Shown: piece after piece, positions 32,566 to 41,190 of the stretch
How the letters are laid out: each line of letters starts with the position of its first letter
Numbering within the stretch: the first letter of the stretch is position 1
Assembly (NCBI RefSeq): GCF_026967805.1
Contig: NZ_JAPVBG010000001.1
Coordinates: 1,007,143 to 1,071,142 of the forward strand
DNA length: 64,000 nt
Origin: Blastococcus sp. VKM Ac-2987
GTDB taxonomy: Bacteria; Actinomycetota; Actinomycetes; Mycobacteriales; Geodermatophilaceae
Direction of reading: 5' to 3'
Program-made: the position numbers and the translations under genes
The notes under the pieces: generated by a model
The model's input: the letters and a program-made list of their open reading frames with translations, nothing else
Databases searched by the model: none
What the model was told of the DNA's origin: nothing

Positions 32566-34032
32566 TCAGCCGCGGGCGGCCCCGTACCCGAGCAGCGCAG
32601 CCAGGCCCAGTGCGCTGCGCGGCTGGTAGGCCGCGCGCCAGAGACCGCCGTGCGCCGCCTGGTACGCCTCGTCCTGCCACGGGTGCTCCTGCGCCGGGCC
32701 GCCGCCGGTGTGCAGGTCGTGCACGAGCAGCGCGGCCATGAGCACGTTGGCGGTGGCCGGCTCGAAGATCTCGACACCGAACCGGTGGGCGCCGGCGTAG
32801 GCCGCGGCCAGCGCCCGGTTCTTCACCACCGACCGGGTCCGCGTCGGCGGGGCGACGTTCATCGAGACCGTGCTGCCCGCGGCCCGCGCCACCGTCGCCC
32901 GCCACCGCTGCAGGCGCTTGGCCAGGGCGTAGTTCGGCCCCTGCTGGGCCACCAGGCTGTCGGCGATGCCCGGGTCGGTGCCGGGCACGTAGGCGCGCTG
33001 CAGCAGCCGCCCGCCCGACACCGTGCGCAGCGGCCGGCCGAGCAGCTTGGCCGTGCGGGTGCGGCCCGCGTACGCCCGCACCGACTGCGCCACGGCGTCG
33101 GCGGGCACGGCGAAGACGTCGGTGGGCGTGGCCAGGAACGCCAGCGCGAGGTCGGCGCGCTCCGCCGCCACCCGCACCGTGAGGGCGTCGACGGCCGCCG
33201 ACACCCGCACGTTCGTGGCGCCGTCGGCGTAGACGTAGTTGCCCAGCACCGGGTTCCCCCCGGGCAGCCCGGCGATCCAGTCGGCGACCGCCGGCACCTC
33301 GGCGATCAGGTCGGCGCCGGCCCGCGCCGGGTCGGCGTCCGGTGCTGCGTCCGCCGTCGGCACCAGCAACGTCCCGGCCCCCGCGCGGGCGGTGTCGAGC
33401 ACCCGCTCCCACAGCGGCGCGCGGGGCAGGTCCACCCCGGCCACCTGCGCACCCCAGCGCAGCAGCGCGGTCAGCGGGCCCATCTCCGCGCCGGCACCCA
33501 GCACGACGACGGTGCGGCCGGGCAGCGACAGCCACTCCGGGTGCGCCGCGACCGTGCGCACCGCCGCGGCGCACGACGGCTCGACCACCCCGGCCGCCAC
33601 CCAGTCGTCCAGCCGGCGCAGCAGGGCGTCCCCCCGCAGCCGCCCGCCGCGGAAGGGCAGCGAGAACTCCCGCTCCGGCTCGGCGGTCCCGGTCACCGAC
33701 GCCGTCCGCAGCGACCGGCCGGCTGGCTCGGTGGCCAGCGCGCCCAGCCCGCTCTCGCCGTCGGGTCCGGCCACCTGCATGCGCCGGTGCAGCGCCACCA
33801 GGCCGGCGTCGGCGATGGCCCGGGCGGCCTGAGGCGAGGGCAGCCCGGCCTCGACCAGCCGGCGGAAGTGCGTCAGGTAGCCCGCCCGCCAGTTCGTCTC
33901 CCGCTCGGCGGCCATCGCCCCGGCGGCGTCGACCGGCCGCAGCGCATCGGCGACCACGGCGCGGCCGAGCGCCGCGGTGCTCCGCCGTCCGTCGGGCCCG
34001 GCCGGGAACACGACCCCCTGGTCCTCGTTCAT
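32566..34032 (-). CDS. Conserved hypothetical protein with Rossmann-like motif
   Basis: A 488-residue protein that I cannot place in a named family. It starts with a helical region ('NWRAGYLTHFRRLVEAGLPSPQAARAIADAGLVALHRRM'). A dinucleotide- or SAM-binding-like strand-turn follows ('TVVVLGAGAEMGPLTALLRWGAQVAGVDL'). The C-terminal half includes 'YVPGTDPGIADSLVAQQGPNYALAKRLQRWRA' and 'RFGVEIFEPATANVLMAALLVHDL'. There are no membrane helices. I chose ATG 34032; an upstream GTG is possible. The sequence is full-length looking and GC-typical, not a pseudogene. Its downstream neighbour is a methyltransferase. Confidence 0.7.
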   Translation of the reverse strand: MNEDQGVVFPAGPDGRRSTAALGRAVVADALRPVDAAGAMAAERETNWRAGYLTHFRRLVEAGLPSPQAARAIADAGLVALHRRMQVAGPDGESGLGALATEPAGRSLRTASVTGTAEPEREFSLPFRGGRLRGDALLRRLDDWVAAGVVEPSCAAAVRTVAAHPEWLSLPGRTVVVLGAGAEMGPLTALLRWGAQVAGVDLPRAPLWERVLDTARAGAGTLLVPTADAAPDADPARAGADLIAEVPAVADWIAGLPGGNPVLGNYVYADGATNVRVSAAVDALTVRVAAERADLALAFLATPTDVFAVPADAVAQSVRAYAGRTRTAKLLGRPLRTVSGGRLLQRAYVPGTDPGIADSLVAQQGPNYALAKRLQRWRATVARAAGSTVSMNVAPPTRTRSVVKNRALAAAYAGAHRFGVEIFEPATANVLMAALLVHDLHTGGGPAQEHPWQDEAYQAAHGGLWRAAYQPRSALGLAALLGYGAARG

Positions 34033-34161
34033 CGCTCGTTCCACCACGCCGACCAGCTTCTCCCGAGCCGCCCGCGCTCGGCCAGCGGGGTCGCCGGGGC
34101 GCCGTCGCGAGGCCCCGGGGCAACTGGGTTGAGCACGTCCGGTCCTGGCTATCAATGCGCC

Positions 34162-34839
34162 ATGCCTCCTGCAGCCACCGACTTCTACGCGGCAGCGCTG
34201 CAGTCCACGGGGACATCACGAGGTCCGGCGCCCGAACCCTGGTCGGTGCGCGACGCCGACGGCCGCACCTTCTCCCTCGCCGGCGCCCTCGACCGGTGGA
34301 CCGGCGACGCCGACGCCGTCGACCGGAACTTCCTCGCCCGTGCCCGCGGCACCGTCCTCGACGTCGGGTGCGGCCCGGGGCGGCTGGCCGCGGAGCTGGC
34401 CCGCCGCGGCGTGCACGCGCTGGGCCTCGACATCTCCCCCACGGCGCTGCGGCTGGCCCGCCGGTCGGGCGCCACGGTGATCCGGCGCTCGGTCTTCGAG
34501 CCGGTCGTCGCCGAGGGCCTGTGGGGCACCACGCTGCTGGCCGACGGCAACATCGGGATCGGCGGGGACCCGACGGCGCTGCTGCGGCGCTGCCGGGCAC
34601 TCGTCACCCCCGGCGGTCTGGTGCTCGTGGAGACCGAGCGCCCCGGCGTCGGGCAGCGCACCACCCGCCTGCGCCTCGAGCGGGCCGGCGAGGTGAGCTC
34701 GTGGTTCGACTGGGCGCACGTGGGCTGCGACGCGATCGAGGAGCTGGCGGCCGCCGCCGGGCTGCGCCTCACCGAGTCCTGGGCGGACGGCGGCCGCTGG
34801 TTCGCCGCCCTCCGGCGCACCCCGGCGCCCGTCGGCTGA
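34162..34839 (+). CDS. Class I SAM-dependent methyltransferase
   Basis: A 225-residue methyltransferase with 'GTVLDVGCGPGRLAAELARRGVHALGLDIS' (SAM loop and acidic ribose-binding residue), 'LLADGNIGIGGDP' and 'VTPGGLVLVETERPG'. The shape resembles methyltransferases that, as I recall, accompany GT2/DUF2064/molybdopterin oxidoreductase clusters in actinobacteria. Here that cluster begins 2.5 kb downstream, beyond pepA, DUF3117 and tagI. The start is ATG 34162. It is convergent with the pepA-like gene, 9 bp apart. The substrate is unknown. Confidence 0.82.
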   Translation: MPPAATDFYAAALQSTGTSRGPAPEPWSVRDADGRTFSLAGALDRWTGDADAVDRNFLARARGTVLDVGCGPGRLAAELARRGVHALGLDISPTALRLARRSGATVIRRSVFEPVVAEGLWGTTLLADGNIGIGGDPTALLRRCRALVTPGGLVLVETERPGVGQRTTRLRLERAGEVSSWFDWAHVGCDAIEELAAAAGLRLTESWADGGRWFAALRRTPAPVG

Positions 34840-34848
34840 CGGGCCCGA

Positions 34849-36441
34849 TCAACCGGCGCCGGTGACGGGCGCGCCGGCCTCCAGCCAGTGCAGCAGCGTG
34901 CGGGTGCCGAACCCGGTGCCGCCCCGCGCCAGCTCCCCGTCGTCGGACGCGGCACGCGCGGGGCCGGCGATGTCGAGGTGGGCCCACGGCAGGTCCCCGG
35001 CGAACGGCCGCAGGAAGAGCGCGGCCATGGTCCCGCCCGGACCGCTCGGCGCATCGGTCGCGTCGGCCACGGCGCTGTCGAGCAGTGCGCCGTACTCCCC
35101 GTCCAGCGGCATCCGCCAGGCCGGCTCACCGGCCTGCGCCCCCGCCGCGCCGAGGGCGGCCGCCAGCCCGTCGGTGGTGGTGTACAGCGCCGCGGTGCGG
35201 GCACCGAGCGCCACCTTCGCCGCCGCGGTCAGCGGCGCGACGTCGACCAGCGCGGTGGCCCCGAGGTGCAGCCGGGCGTGGGCCAGCGCGTCGGCGAGCA
35301 CCAGGCGACCGTCGGCCGCGGTGGTGCGCACCTCGGTCGAGCGCCCGTCCACGTGCCGCACCACGTCCGACGGGCGATAGGACGAGCCCGACACCGCGTT
35401 CTCCGACACCGGCACGACGGCGGTCACGGCGACCGGCAGCTCCAGCCGCGCGGCGGCGTCCACGGCGGCGAGGACGGCAGCGCCGCCGGCCATGTCGGTC
35501 TTTGTGTGCCGCACGGCGGCCGAGCGCGTGATCGACAGGCCCCCGGTGTCGAAGGTGGTGCCCGGGCCGACGAGCACGGGGTGCCCCGGCCCTGCCTCCG
35601 GGTGCCGGTAGGCCGCGACGACGACGGCCGGGGGGTGGGCCGAGCCGCCGCCGACGGCGAGGACGCCGCCGAACCCGCCGGCCGCCAGCTCGCGCGGTCC
35701 CAGCACGTCGACCGTGACGTGCGGCAGCCCGGCGAGCCGGTCGACGGCCTGCGCGGCCAGCCACGCGGGGGTCTTGGTGCTGGGCGGGGTGTTGACCAGG
35801 TCGCGGGCCCAGCCGACGGCGCCGGCGGCCACCTGCCCGGCGCGCACGGCGGCACCGGCCGCGTCGGCGTCGGCGAGGACGACGGCGACGGTGCACAGCC
35901 GGGGCGGGTGCGGTCGCGACGAGTCCCGGAACCGGTAGCCGGCGAGCAGGGCCCCCTCCACGGCGACCCGGACCTCCGCCGCTCCCGCGGGGGCGGCGGC
36001 ACCGTCCAGGGGCAGCACCAGCCGGCGGGCGCCGTGCCGCGCCAGCGTCTGCCCCCGGCGGACGGCGGTGGCCGCGTAGCGGCGCACCTCGGGGAGCGTC
36101 CCGTCGCCGATGCCGACGGCGACCACGCTGCGGGGCCGGCGCCCCGCGATCGGCACGTTCGTGACGGCGCGCGGCCGGCCGGTGTTCCCCGTGTCGGCCA
36201 GCGCACCGGCCAGCAGCCCGGGGTCGACCACGGGCGAGGCGGCGGCGGTGAGCCACGGCGGCAGGACGGCGCCCGTGGCGACCGGCACCGCCAGCACGTC
36301 GTCGGCCCCGAGCTCCGGGACGGCGGCCAGCACCTCGAGCCGCGGGAACGGCGCGGCCCCGGTCGCCGGCGGTGTGCCGACGGCCGGGGCCGCGTCGTCC
36401 TGCGCGGGGCTGCCCGGGGGCAGGCTCGCAGGTGGTCTCAG
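34849..36441 (-). CDS. Leucyl aminopeptidase-family (M17) protein with altered metal site
   Basis: A 530-residue protein if it begins at CTG 36441, which overlaps the DUF3117 stop as CTGA. GTG 36333 would give 494 residues but cut off the first strand ('FPRLEVLAAVPEL'). M17 blocks are 'ARDLVNTPPSTKTPAWLAAQA', 'VLVGPGTTFDTGGLSI', 'HTKTDMAGGAAV' and 'STEVRTTAADGRLVLADAL'. In active enzymes these read VGKG...FDSGG and NTDAEGRL. Here the metal-ligand Lys is Pro, the Asp is Ala and the Glu is Asp, so peptidase activity is doubtful or metal use differs. The catalytic-region Lys ('TKTDM') and Arg remain. Confidence 0.8.
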   Translation of the reverse strand: MRPPASLPPGSPAQDDAAPAVGTPPATGAAPFPRLEVLAAVPELGADDVLAVPVATGAVLPPWLTAAASPVVDPGLLAGALADTGNTGRPRAVTNVPIAGRRPRSVVAVGIGDGTLPEVRRYAATAVRRGQTLARHGARRLVLPLDGAAAPAGAAEVRVAVEGALLAGYRFRDSSRPHPPRLCTVAVVLADADAAGAAVRAGQVAAGAVGWARDLVNTPPSTKTPAWLAAQAVDRLAGLPHVTVDVLGPRELAAGGFGGVLAVGGGSAHPPAVVVAAYRHPEAGPGHPVLVGPGTTFDTGGLSITRSAAVRHTKTDMAGGAAVLAAVDAAARLELPVAVTAVVPVSENAVSGSSYRPSDVVRHVDGRSTEVRTTAADGRLVLADALAHARLHLGATALVDVAPLTAAAKVALGARTAALYTTTDGLAAALGAAGAQAGEPAWRMPLDGEYGALLDSAVADATDAPSGPGGTMAALFLRPFAGDLPWAHLDIAGPARAASDDGELARGGTGFGTRTLLHWLEAGAPVTGAG

Positions 36442-36605
36442 CTGGTCGCGCCCTTCAGTGCCTCCGACAGCGCAGCCGCCTCGTCCGGCGACAGCTCCAC
36501 CACCAGGCGACCGCCGCCTTCCAGCGGTACGCGCATGACCAGGCCGCGCCCTTCCTTGGTGACCTCGAGGGGACCTTCACCCGTGCGCGGCTTCATGGCC
36601 GCCAT
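36438..36605 (-). CDS. DUF3117 small protein
   Basis: A 55-residue protein starting 'MAAMKPRTGEGPLEVTKEGRG' and ending 'ELSPDEAAALSEALKGATS', which is the nearly invariant DUF3117 sequence of actinobacteria. Its function is unknown. ATG 36605 has an AAGGAGG 6 nt upstream. In mycobacteria the homologue (Rv1211, as I recall) lies between tagA and the glg genes. Here it is followed by the pepA-like gene with a CTGA overlap. The 111-bp region upstream presumably carries its promoter. Confidence 0.9.
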   Translation of the reverse strand: MAAMKPRTGEGPLEVTKEGRGLVMRVPLEGGGRLVVELSPDEAAALSEALKGATS

Positions 36606-36716
36606 GCGTGCCTCCTTCGCCAGCCACGCGCCTGCCGTGGGCAGCTGCGTGGTGTCCGATGCTGTGAGCTCTCGCAATGATCCCGTATGAGCGGCCGTCG
36701 TCCAACATCAGGCCCG

Positions 36717-37259
36717 TCAGGGTGACGCGCGGAAGCACTCCGCGACGTGGTCGTCGACCATCCCGGTGGCCTGCATCAGCGCGTACGCGGTGGTCGGGCC
36801 GACGAAGACGAAGCCCCGCCGCTTGAGCTCCCGGGCCATCGCGACCGACTCCGGGCTGGTCGCCGGCACGTCGGCGAGGGTGGCCGGGCGTGCCCGCGGG
36901 CCGGTCGGGGCGAAGGACCAGAGCAGGGCGGAGAGGCCCTCGGGCAGCTGCTGCGCGGCCCGTGCGTTGGCGACGGCGGCGGCGATCTTGGCGCGGTTGC
37001 GCACGATCCCCGCGTCGGCCATCAGCCGCGCCTGGTCGTCCGCGGTGAAGGCGGCGACCGCGTCGATCGAGAAGCCCGCGAACGCCGTCCGGAAGGCGGG
37101 GCGCTTGCGGAGGATGGTGATCCAGGAGAGCCCGGACTGGAAGGCCTCGAGGGTGAGCCGCTCGAACAGCGCGTCGTCCCCAGGCAGCGGCGTCCCCCAC
37201 TCCTCGTCGTGGTAGGTGACGTACTCGGGGGCGCTCGTGGCCCAGGCGCAGCGCTGCAC
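36717..37259 (-). CDS. tagI: DNA-3-methyladenine glycosylase I
   Basis: A 180-residue base-excision repair enzyme that removes 3-methyladenine from DNA. It has 'RCAWATSAPEYVTYHDEEWG', 'FERLTLEAFQSGLSWITILRKRPAFR' and the zinc-site end 'DDHVAECF' of the Tag family. GTG 37259 is chosen: TAGCGT lies 7 nt upstream, and the sequence starts at the conserved Cys. It is divergent from the SDR gene. Confidence 0.93.
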   Translation of the reverse strand: MQRCAWATSAPEYVTYHDEEWGTPLPGDDALFERLTLEAFQSGLSWITILRKRPAFRTAFAGFSIDAVAAFTADDQARLMADAGIVRNRAKIAAAVANARAAQQLPEGLSALLWSFAPTGPRARPATLADVPATSPESVAMARELKRRGFVFVGPTTAYALMQATGMVDDHVAECFRASP

Positions 37260-37266
37260 CCCCGGG

Positions 37267-37329
37267 ACGCTAGCGCCGGCCGCCGACGGTTCGCGCCGAC
37301 CGGCGGGCGCGGGCGGCCGCCAGTAGCGT
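37267..37329. promoter_or_regulatory. Divergent promoters for tagI and the SDR gene
   Basis: Minus-strand TAGCGT (37272-37267) lies 7 nt before the tagI GTG. Plus-strand TAGCGT (37324-37329) lies 8 nt before the SDR GTG. Both look like leaderless -10 boxes. Confidence 0.45.
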
Positions 37330-37337
37330 CGCGGCTC

Positions 37338-38402
37338 GTGCGCGTCCTCGTCACCGGCGGTGCCGGCTTCATCGGTTCGGCCGTCGTCTCCGCCCTGCGC
37401 GACGCGGGTTCCGAGGTGCGGGTGCTCGACGCCCTGCTGCCGGCCGTCCACCCCGACTACCCCGACGGCCCACCGCTGCCGGCGGGCGCGGAGCTGCAGG
37501 TCGGCGACGTGCGCGACGCGGCCGCGGTGGACCGCGCGCTCGACGGCGTGGACGCGGTGTGCCACCAGGCCGCGATGGTCGGCCTGGGCGTCGACGTGCA
37601 GGACATGCCCCTGTACGCGGGCATCAACGACCTCGGCACGGCCGTGCTGCTGGCCGCCATGGCGCGCGCCGGGATCGGCCGGCTGGTCCTGGCCAGCTCC
37701 ATGGTCGTGTACGGGGAGGGCCGCTACTCCTGCGCCGAGCACGGTCCGGTGCCGGCGGCGCCCCGGCGGCGCGCCGACCTCGACGCCGGCCGGTTCGAGC
37801 CGCCGTGCCCCCGCTGCGACCGGCAGCTGGGCTGGGACCTGGTCACCGAGGACGACGTGCCGGACCCGCGCAACACCTACGCCGCCACCAAGCTCGCCCA
37901 GGAGCACCTCTCGGCCGCGTGGGCCGGCGCGACCGGCGGGAGCGTCGTCGCCCTCCGGTACCACAACGTGTACGGCCCCCGGATGCCGCGGGACACCCCC
38001 TACGCCGGTGTCGCGTCGATCTTCCGCAGCGCCCTGGAGTCCGGCCGCGCCCCCGCCGTCTTCGAGGACGGCGGCCAGCAGCGCGACTTCGTGCACGTCT
38101 CGGACGTGGCGGCGGCCAACCTCCGCGCGCTCGAGCACCCGCCCGCCGGGTCCTCGCTGCGCGCCTACAACGTGGCGTCGGGCCGGCCGCACTCGGTGGG
38201 CGACATGGCCCGGGCCCTGGCCGAGGCCATGGGCGGCCCGGAACCCGCCGTGACCGGCGAGTACCGGCTCGGGGACGTGCGGCACGTGGTGGCCAGCCCG
38301 GCCCGGGCGGAGGCCGAGCTGGGGTTCCGCGCCGAGGTCGACTTCGGCGACGGCATGCGCGAGTTCGCCACCGCCCCGCTGCGCCCGGCGCCGCGGGGCT
38401 GA
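37338..38402 (+). CDS. NAD-dependent epimerase/dehydratase (extended SDR) with Cys-rich insert
   Basis: A 354-residue extended SDR. It has the GxxGxxG NAD motif ('VTGGAGFIGS'), the Tyr181-x3-Lys185 pair ('YAATK') and a C-terminal sugar-nucleotide region ('QQRDFVHVSDVAAANLRAL'). An insert of about 40 residues before the catalytic Tyr carries Cys132, His135, Cys157 and Cys160 ('CAEHG', 'CPRC'), which could bind zinc. It likely modifies a UDP- or dTDP-sugar. It opens a cluster with glycosyltransferases, so a role in making a sugar donor is plausible. The start is GTG 37338. Confidence 0.88.
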   Translation: MRVLVTGGAGFIGSAVVSALRDAGSEVRVLDALLPAVHPDYPDGPPLPAGAELQVGDVRDAAAVDRALDGVDAVCHQAAMVGLGVDVQDMPLYAGINDLGTAVLLAAMARAGIGRLVLASSMVVYGEGRYSCAEHGPVPAAPRRRADLDAGRFEPPCPRCDRQLGWDLVTEDDVPDPRNTYAATKLAQEHLSAAWAGATGGSVVALRYHNVYGPRMPRDTPYAGVASIFRSALESGRAPAVFEDGGQQRDFVHVSDVAAANLRALEHPPAGSSLRAYNVASGRPHSVGDMARALAEAMGGPEPAVTGEYRLGDVRHVVASPARAEAELGFRAEVDFGDGMREFATAPLRPAPRG

Positions 38403-38412
38403 TCCGGGCGGG

Positions 38413-39780
38413 TCACCACTCGGTGCGGACCAGCACCTCCACGGCGAGCGCGGTGACCGCCGACAGCCCCAGCCAGAGCCGCGGTCGGCCGGCCGGCAGG
38501 AAGGCGGCCGCCGCGGGCAGCCAGACGGTGAACGGGAGCCAGATCCGCTCGGTCTCCCCGCGGACCAGGCCGGTCAGGTCGCTGACCAGCAGCCCGGCCA
38601 GCACGGCACCCAGGAGCAGGGCCAGCCGGGTGCGGCGCAGGCAGGCCAGCCCGGCCACCGCCGCGGGGCCGGCCGCGATCGCCGCCGCCGCCAGGTTGGC
38701 CACCAGGAAGAAGGCCAGCGGCCGGTCCGCGTACGACGGCCCCGAGCGCACCCGCTCGGCGGTCAGCGAGAGCCCCTCGAACCAGTCGTAGCCCCCGACG
38801 GCGAACAGCGCGAACACCACGAGCACGCCGGCGGCCGCGACCGCCAGCACGCGGACCACCCCCGCCCAGCCGAGCCGGTCGCGGTGCACCAGCACGACGG
38901 CGAGCGCCAGCAGCCCCAGCGACGCCAGCCCGAAGGACAGGTGCAGCGCCAGCCCGAGCAGCAGCCCCCCGGCGATGGCGGAGCCGGCGGCGCCCCGGCC
39001 CGGCGCCCGCGCGGCGGCGATGGCCAGCAGGGCGACGCCCCAGGCCATCACCCCGGCGAACAGCGCGTCGGCGCTCGTCGCCACCCAGAGCGCCGTCGGC
39101 GCCAGCACCAGGAAGGGCGCCACCGTGCGGGCGGTGCCCTCCGCCGCCACCGCCCGCACGGTTCCCAGCACCGCGGGCACCGCCAGCGCGCCGGCTCCGA
39201 TGCACATCGCCGCCGCCCATCCCAGGGCACCGAGGCCGGCCCGGTCCAGGAGGACGAAGGCGAGCAGCGCCCCCGGCGGGTGCCCCGACACGTGCGTCGT
39301 CCACGGGTCGGCGGAGTCGGCGAGGACGGAGTCGTTGAAGGTGCGCAGCAGCTCGCCGATGCCGCCCACCCGGCCGACGTCGTAGGGGTACTCGTACCGG
39401 CTGCCCAGCGGCTCGGCCAGCCGCCCCCACCCGCTCGCCAGGGCGAGGGCGACCGCCCAGCCGGCCGTCGCCGCGGCCGAGCCGGCCAGCAGCACCGGCC
39501 ACCGGGCCCGGCGGGCGGCGGCCGGCCCCCACAGCACGAGCGCGAGCCCGACCGCGACGGGCAGGAGCACCCGCGGGGAGAGCTGCGGGTCCCACGCACC
39601 GCGCAGCACCAGACCACCGATCAGGTGCAGGTCCACGCCATCGCGGGTCAGCCGCCAGCCGGCCAGCGCCGTGCCCGCGACGAGCAGGACGGCGGCGAGC
39701 AACCCGGCGCCGGGGCGCCACCAGCGGACGCCCGCGACCCGAGCCGCCGTGCGCGGTTCCTCCGTGGTCGCCCCGGTCAC
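38413..39780 (-). CDS. Multi-spanning GT-C-like membrane protein
   Basis: A 455-residue protein with about eleven or twelve predicted helices and few soluble segments. An early extracytoplasmic loop ('LHLIGGLVLRGAWDPQLSP') and a middle loop ('PYDVGRVGGIGELLRTFNDSVL', 'THVSGHPPGALLAFVLLDRAGLG') resemble GT-C polyprenyl-linked glycosyltransferases such as GT39/GT87 types, though no definitive catalytic motif is seen. It sits between the SDR and GT2 genes but on the opposite strand, with a TAGGGT 7 nt before its GTG. I infer a glycan assembly role from context. Confidence 0.7.
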   Translation of the reverse strand: MTGATTEEPRTAARVAGVRWWRPGAGLLAAVLLVAGTALAGWRLTRDGVDLHLIGGLVLRGAWDPQLSPRVLLPVAVGLALVLWGPAAARRARWPVLLAGSAAATAGWAVALALASGWGRLAEPLGSRYEYPYDVGRVGGIGELLRTFNDSVLADSADPWTTHVSGHPPGALLAFVLLDRAGLGALGWAAAMCIGAGALAVPAVLGTVRAVAAEGTARTVAPFLVLAPTALWVATSADALFAGVMAWGVALLAIAAARAPGRGAAGSAIAGGLLLGLALHLSFGLASLGLLALAVVLVHRDRLGWAGVVRVLAVAAAGVLVVFALFAVGGYDWFEGLSLTAERVRSGPSYADRPLAFFLVANLAAAAIAAGPAAVAGLACLRRTRLALLLGAVLAGLLVSDLTGLVRGETERIWLPFTVWLPAAAAFLPAGRPRLWLGLSAVTALAVEVLVRTEW

Positions 39781-39868
39781 CAGCCGGACCCTAGGACCCC
39801 GGCCGGACGGGGCCGGCGGAGGGTGCCGTCGGCGGGCGCGACCGGCGCGTTCGTGGTTGTGTCCTGGC

Positions 39869-40522
39869 GTGCCCGACGTCGTGCTGCCCTGCCTCGACGA
39901 GGCCGGCGCGCTCCCCTGGGTGCTCGGCCGGCTGCCCGCCGGCTACCGCGCGATCGTCGCCGACAACGGCTCGACCGACGGCTCGCCGGAGATCGCGGCC
40001 GCGCACGGGGCGACGGTGGTGCACGCGCCGCAGCGGGGTTTCGGCGCTGCCGCGCACGCGGGGCTGGAGGCGGCCACCGCCGACGTCGTCTGCTTCTGCG
40101 ACGCGGACGGGTCGATGGACCCCGCCGACCTGCCGCTGGTCGCCGATCCGGTGCTCGCCGGCAGCGCCGACCTCGTGCTCGGCCGCCGCCGGCCGACCCG
40201 GCGGAGCGCCTGGCCGCTGCACGCGCGGGTGGCCAACGTGGCGCTGGGCGTCATGCTGCGCCGCCGCACCGGCCTGGCGCTGCACGACCTGGGCCCCATG
40301 CGCGCCGCCCGGCGCACCCCCCTGCTCGGGCTCGGGCTCACCGACCGCCGCTTCGGCTACCCGCTGGAGATGGTCACCCGCGCTGCCGACGAGGGCTGGC
40401 GGGTGCGCGAGGTCGACGTGCCCTACGCGCCGCGCGCCGAGGGCACCCGCTCGAAGGTCACCGGCACCGTGCTGGGCACGGTGCGCACCATCCGGGACAT
40501 GCGGCAGGTGCTCTCGTCGTGA
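39869..40522 (+). CDS. GT2-family glycosyltransferase
   Basis: A 217-residue GT-A enzyme with 'DVVLPCLDEAGALPWVLGRLPAGYRAIVADNGSTDGS' and the DxD-like 'FCDADGSMDPADL', as in dolichol-phosphate-type GT2 enzymes that act on polyprenyl phosphate or lipid acceptors. There are no membrane helices. The last 10 residues precede a GTGA overlap with the DUF2064 gene, so the two are translated together. The start is GTG 39869; upstream open frame has no homology. Confidence 0.88.
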   Translation: MPDVVLPCLDEAGALPWVLGRLPAGYRAIVADNGSTDGSPEIAAAHGATVVHAPQRGFGAAAHAGLEAATADVVCFCDADGSMDPADLPLVADPVLAGSADLVLGRRRPTRRSAWPLHARVANVALGVMLRRRTGLALHDLGPMRAARRTPLLGLGLTDRRFGYPLEMVTRAADEGWRVREVDVPYAPRAEGTRSKVTGTVLGTVRTIRDMRQVLSS

Positions 40523-41190
40523 CCGGCAGCCAGCTGCTCGTCATCACCAAGGCGCCCGTGCCCGGACGCAGCAAGACCCGGCTCAGCCCGCCCTGCACCC
40601 CGGAGCAGGCGGCGGCCATCGCCGGGGCGGCGGTCGCCGACACGCTCGACGCGGTCCGCGCGGCCCCGGTGGCCCGCCGGGTGGTGGCCCTCGACGGGGA
40701 CGCGGGCGCGCTCAACCTGACCGGCTGCGTCGTCGTGCCGCAGGCCGAGGGCGACCTGGGCGTGCGGCTGGCGGCGGCCTTCGCCGACGCCATGGCCGGC
40801 CCCGGCGGAGCGCTGCCCACCCTGCTCATCGGGATGGACACCCCCCAGGTGACCGGGGACCTGCTCGCCGGCTGCCTCGACCGGCTGGTGGCGGCCGGCC
40901 CCGGTTCGGCCGTGCTCGGCGGCGCCCCCGACGGCGGCTGGTGGGCGCTGGGCCTGCACGCGCCGGAGCCCGCGCAGGTGCTCAGCGGCGTGCCCATGTC
41001 CCGGGAGGACACCGCCGTCCGCACGCGGGCGGCGCTGGAGGGCGCCGGCCTCACCGTGCTCGACCTGCCGGTGCTCACCGACATCGACCACTTCCCCGAC
41101 GCCGTCGCGGTCGCCGCGCTGTGCGACCCCGGCACCCGGACCCACCGGGTGGTGACCGGGCTGCGCGAGGCCCTCGGGACGGCGTCGTGA
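40519..41190 (+). CDS. DUF2064 / TIGR04282-type glycosyltransferase-like protein
   Basis: A 223-residue GT-A-fold protein. It has 'LLVITKAPVPGRSKTRLSPPCTPEQAAAIAGAAVADTL', 'LLIGMDTPQVTGDLL' and 'LGGAPDGGWWALGL', the hallmarks of DUF2064. Related proteins were noted next to proposed arsenosugar genes, and others resemble nucleotidyl- or guanylyltransferases; the reaction is not established. It overlaps the GT2 gene upstream (GTGA) and the molybdopterin oxidoreductase gene downstream (GTGA), so all three are coupled. Confidence 0.85.
   Translation: MTGSQLLVITKAPVPGRSKTRLSPPCTPEQAAAIAGAAVADTLDAVRAAPVARRVVALDGDAGALNLTGCVVVPQAEGDLGVRLAAAFADAMAGPGGALPTLLIGMDTPQVTGDLLAGCLDRLVAAGPGSAVLGGAPDGGWWALGLHAPEPAQVLSGVPMSREDTAVRTRAALEGAGLTVLDLPVLTDIDHFPDAVAVAALCDPGTRTHRVVTGLREALGTAS

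Noticed and set aside
31301-34600. 1099-aa open frame on the minus strand across several genes
   Set aside because: It is Arg/Ala/Gly/Pro-rich, matches no family and runs through real genes in other frames. Long spurious frames are expected at this G+C content.
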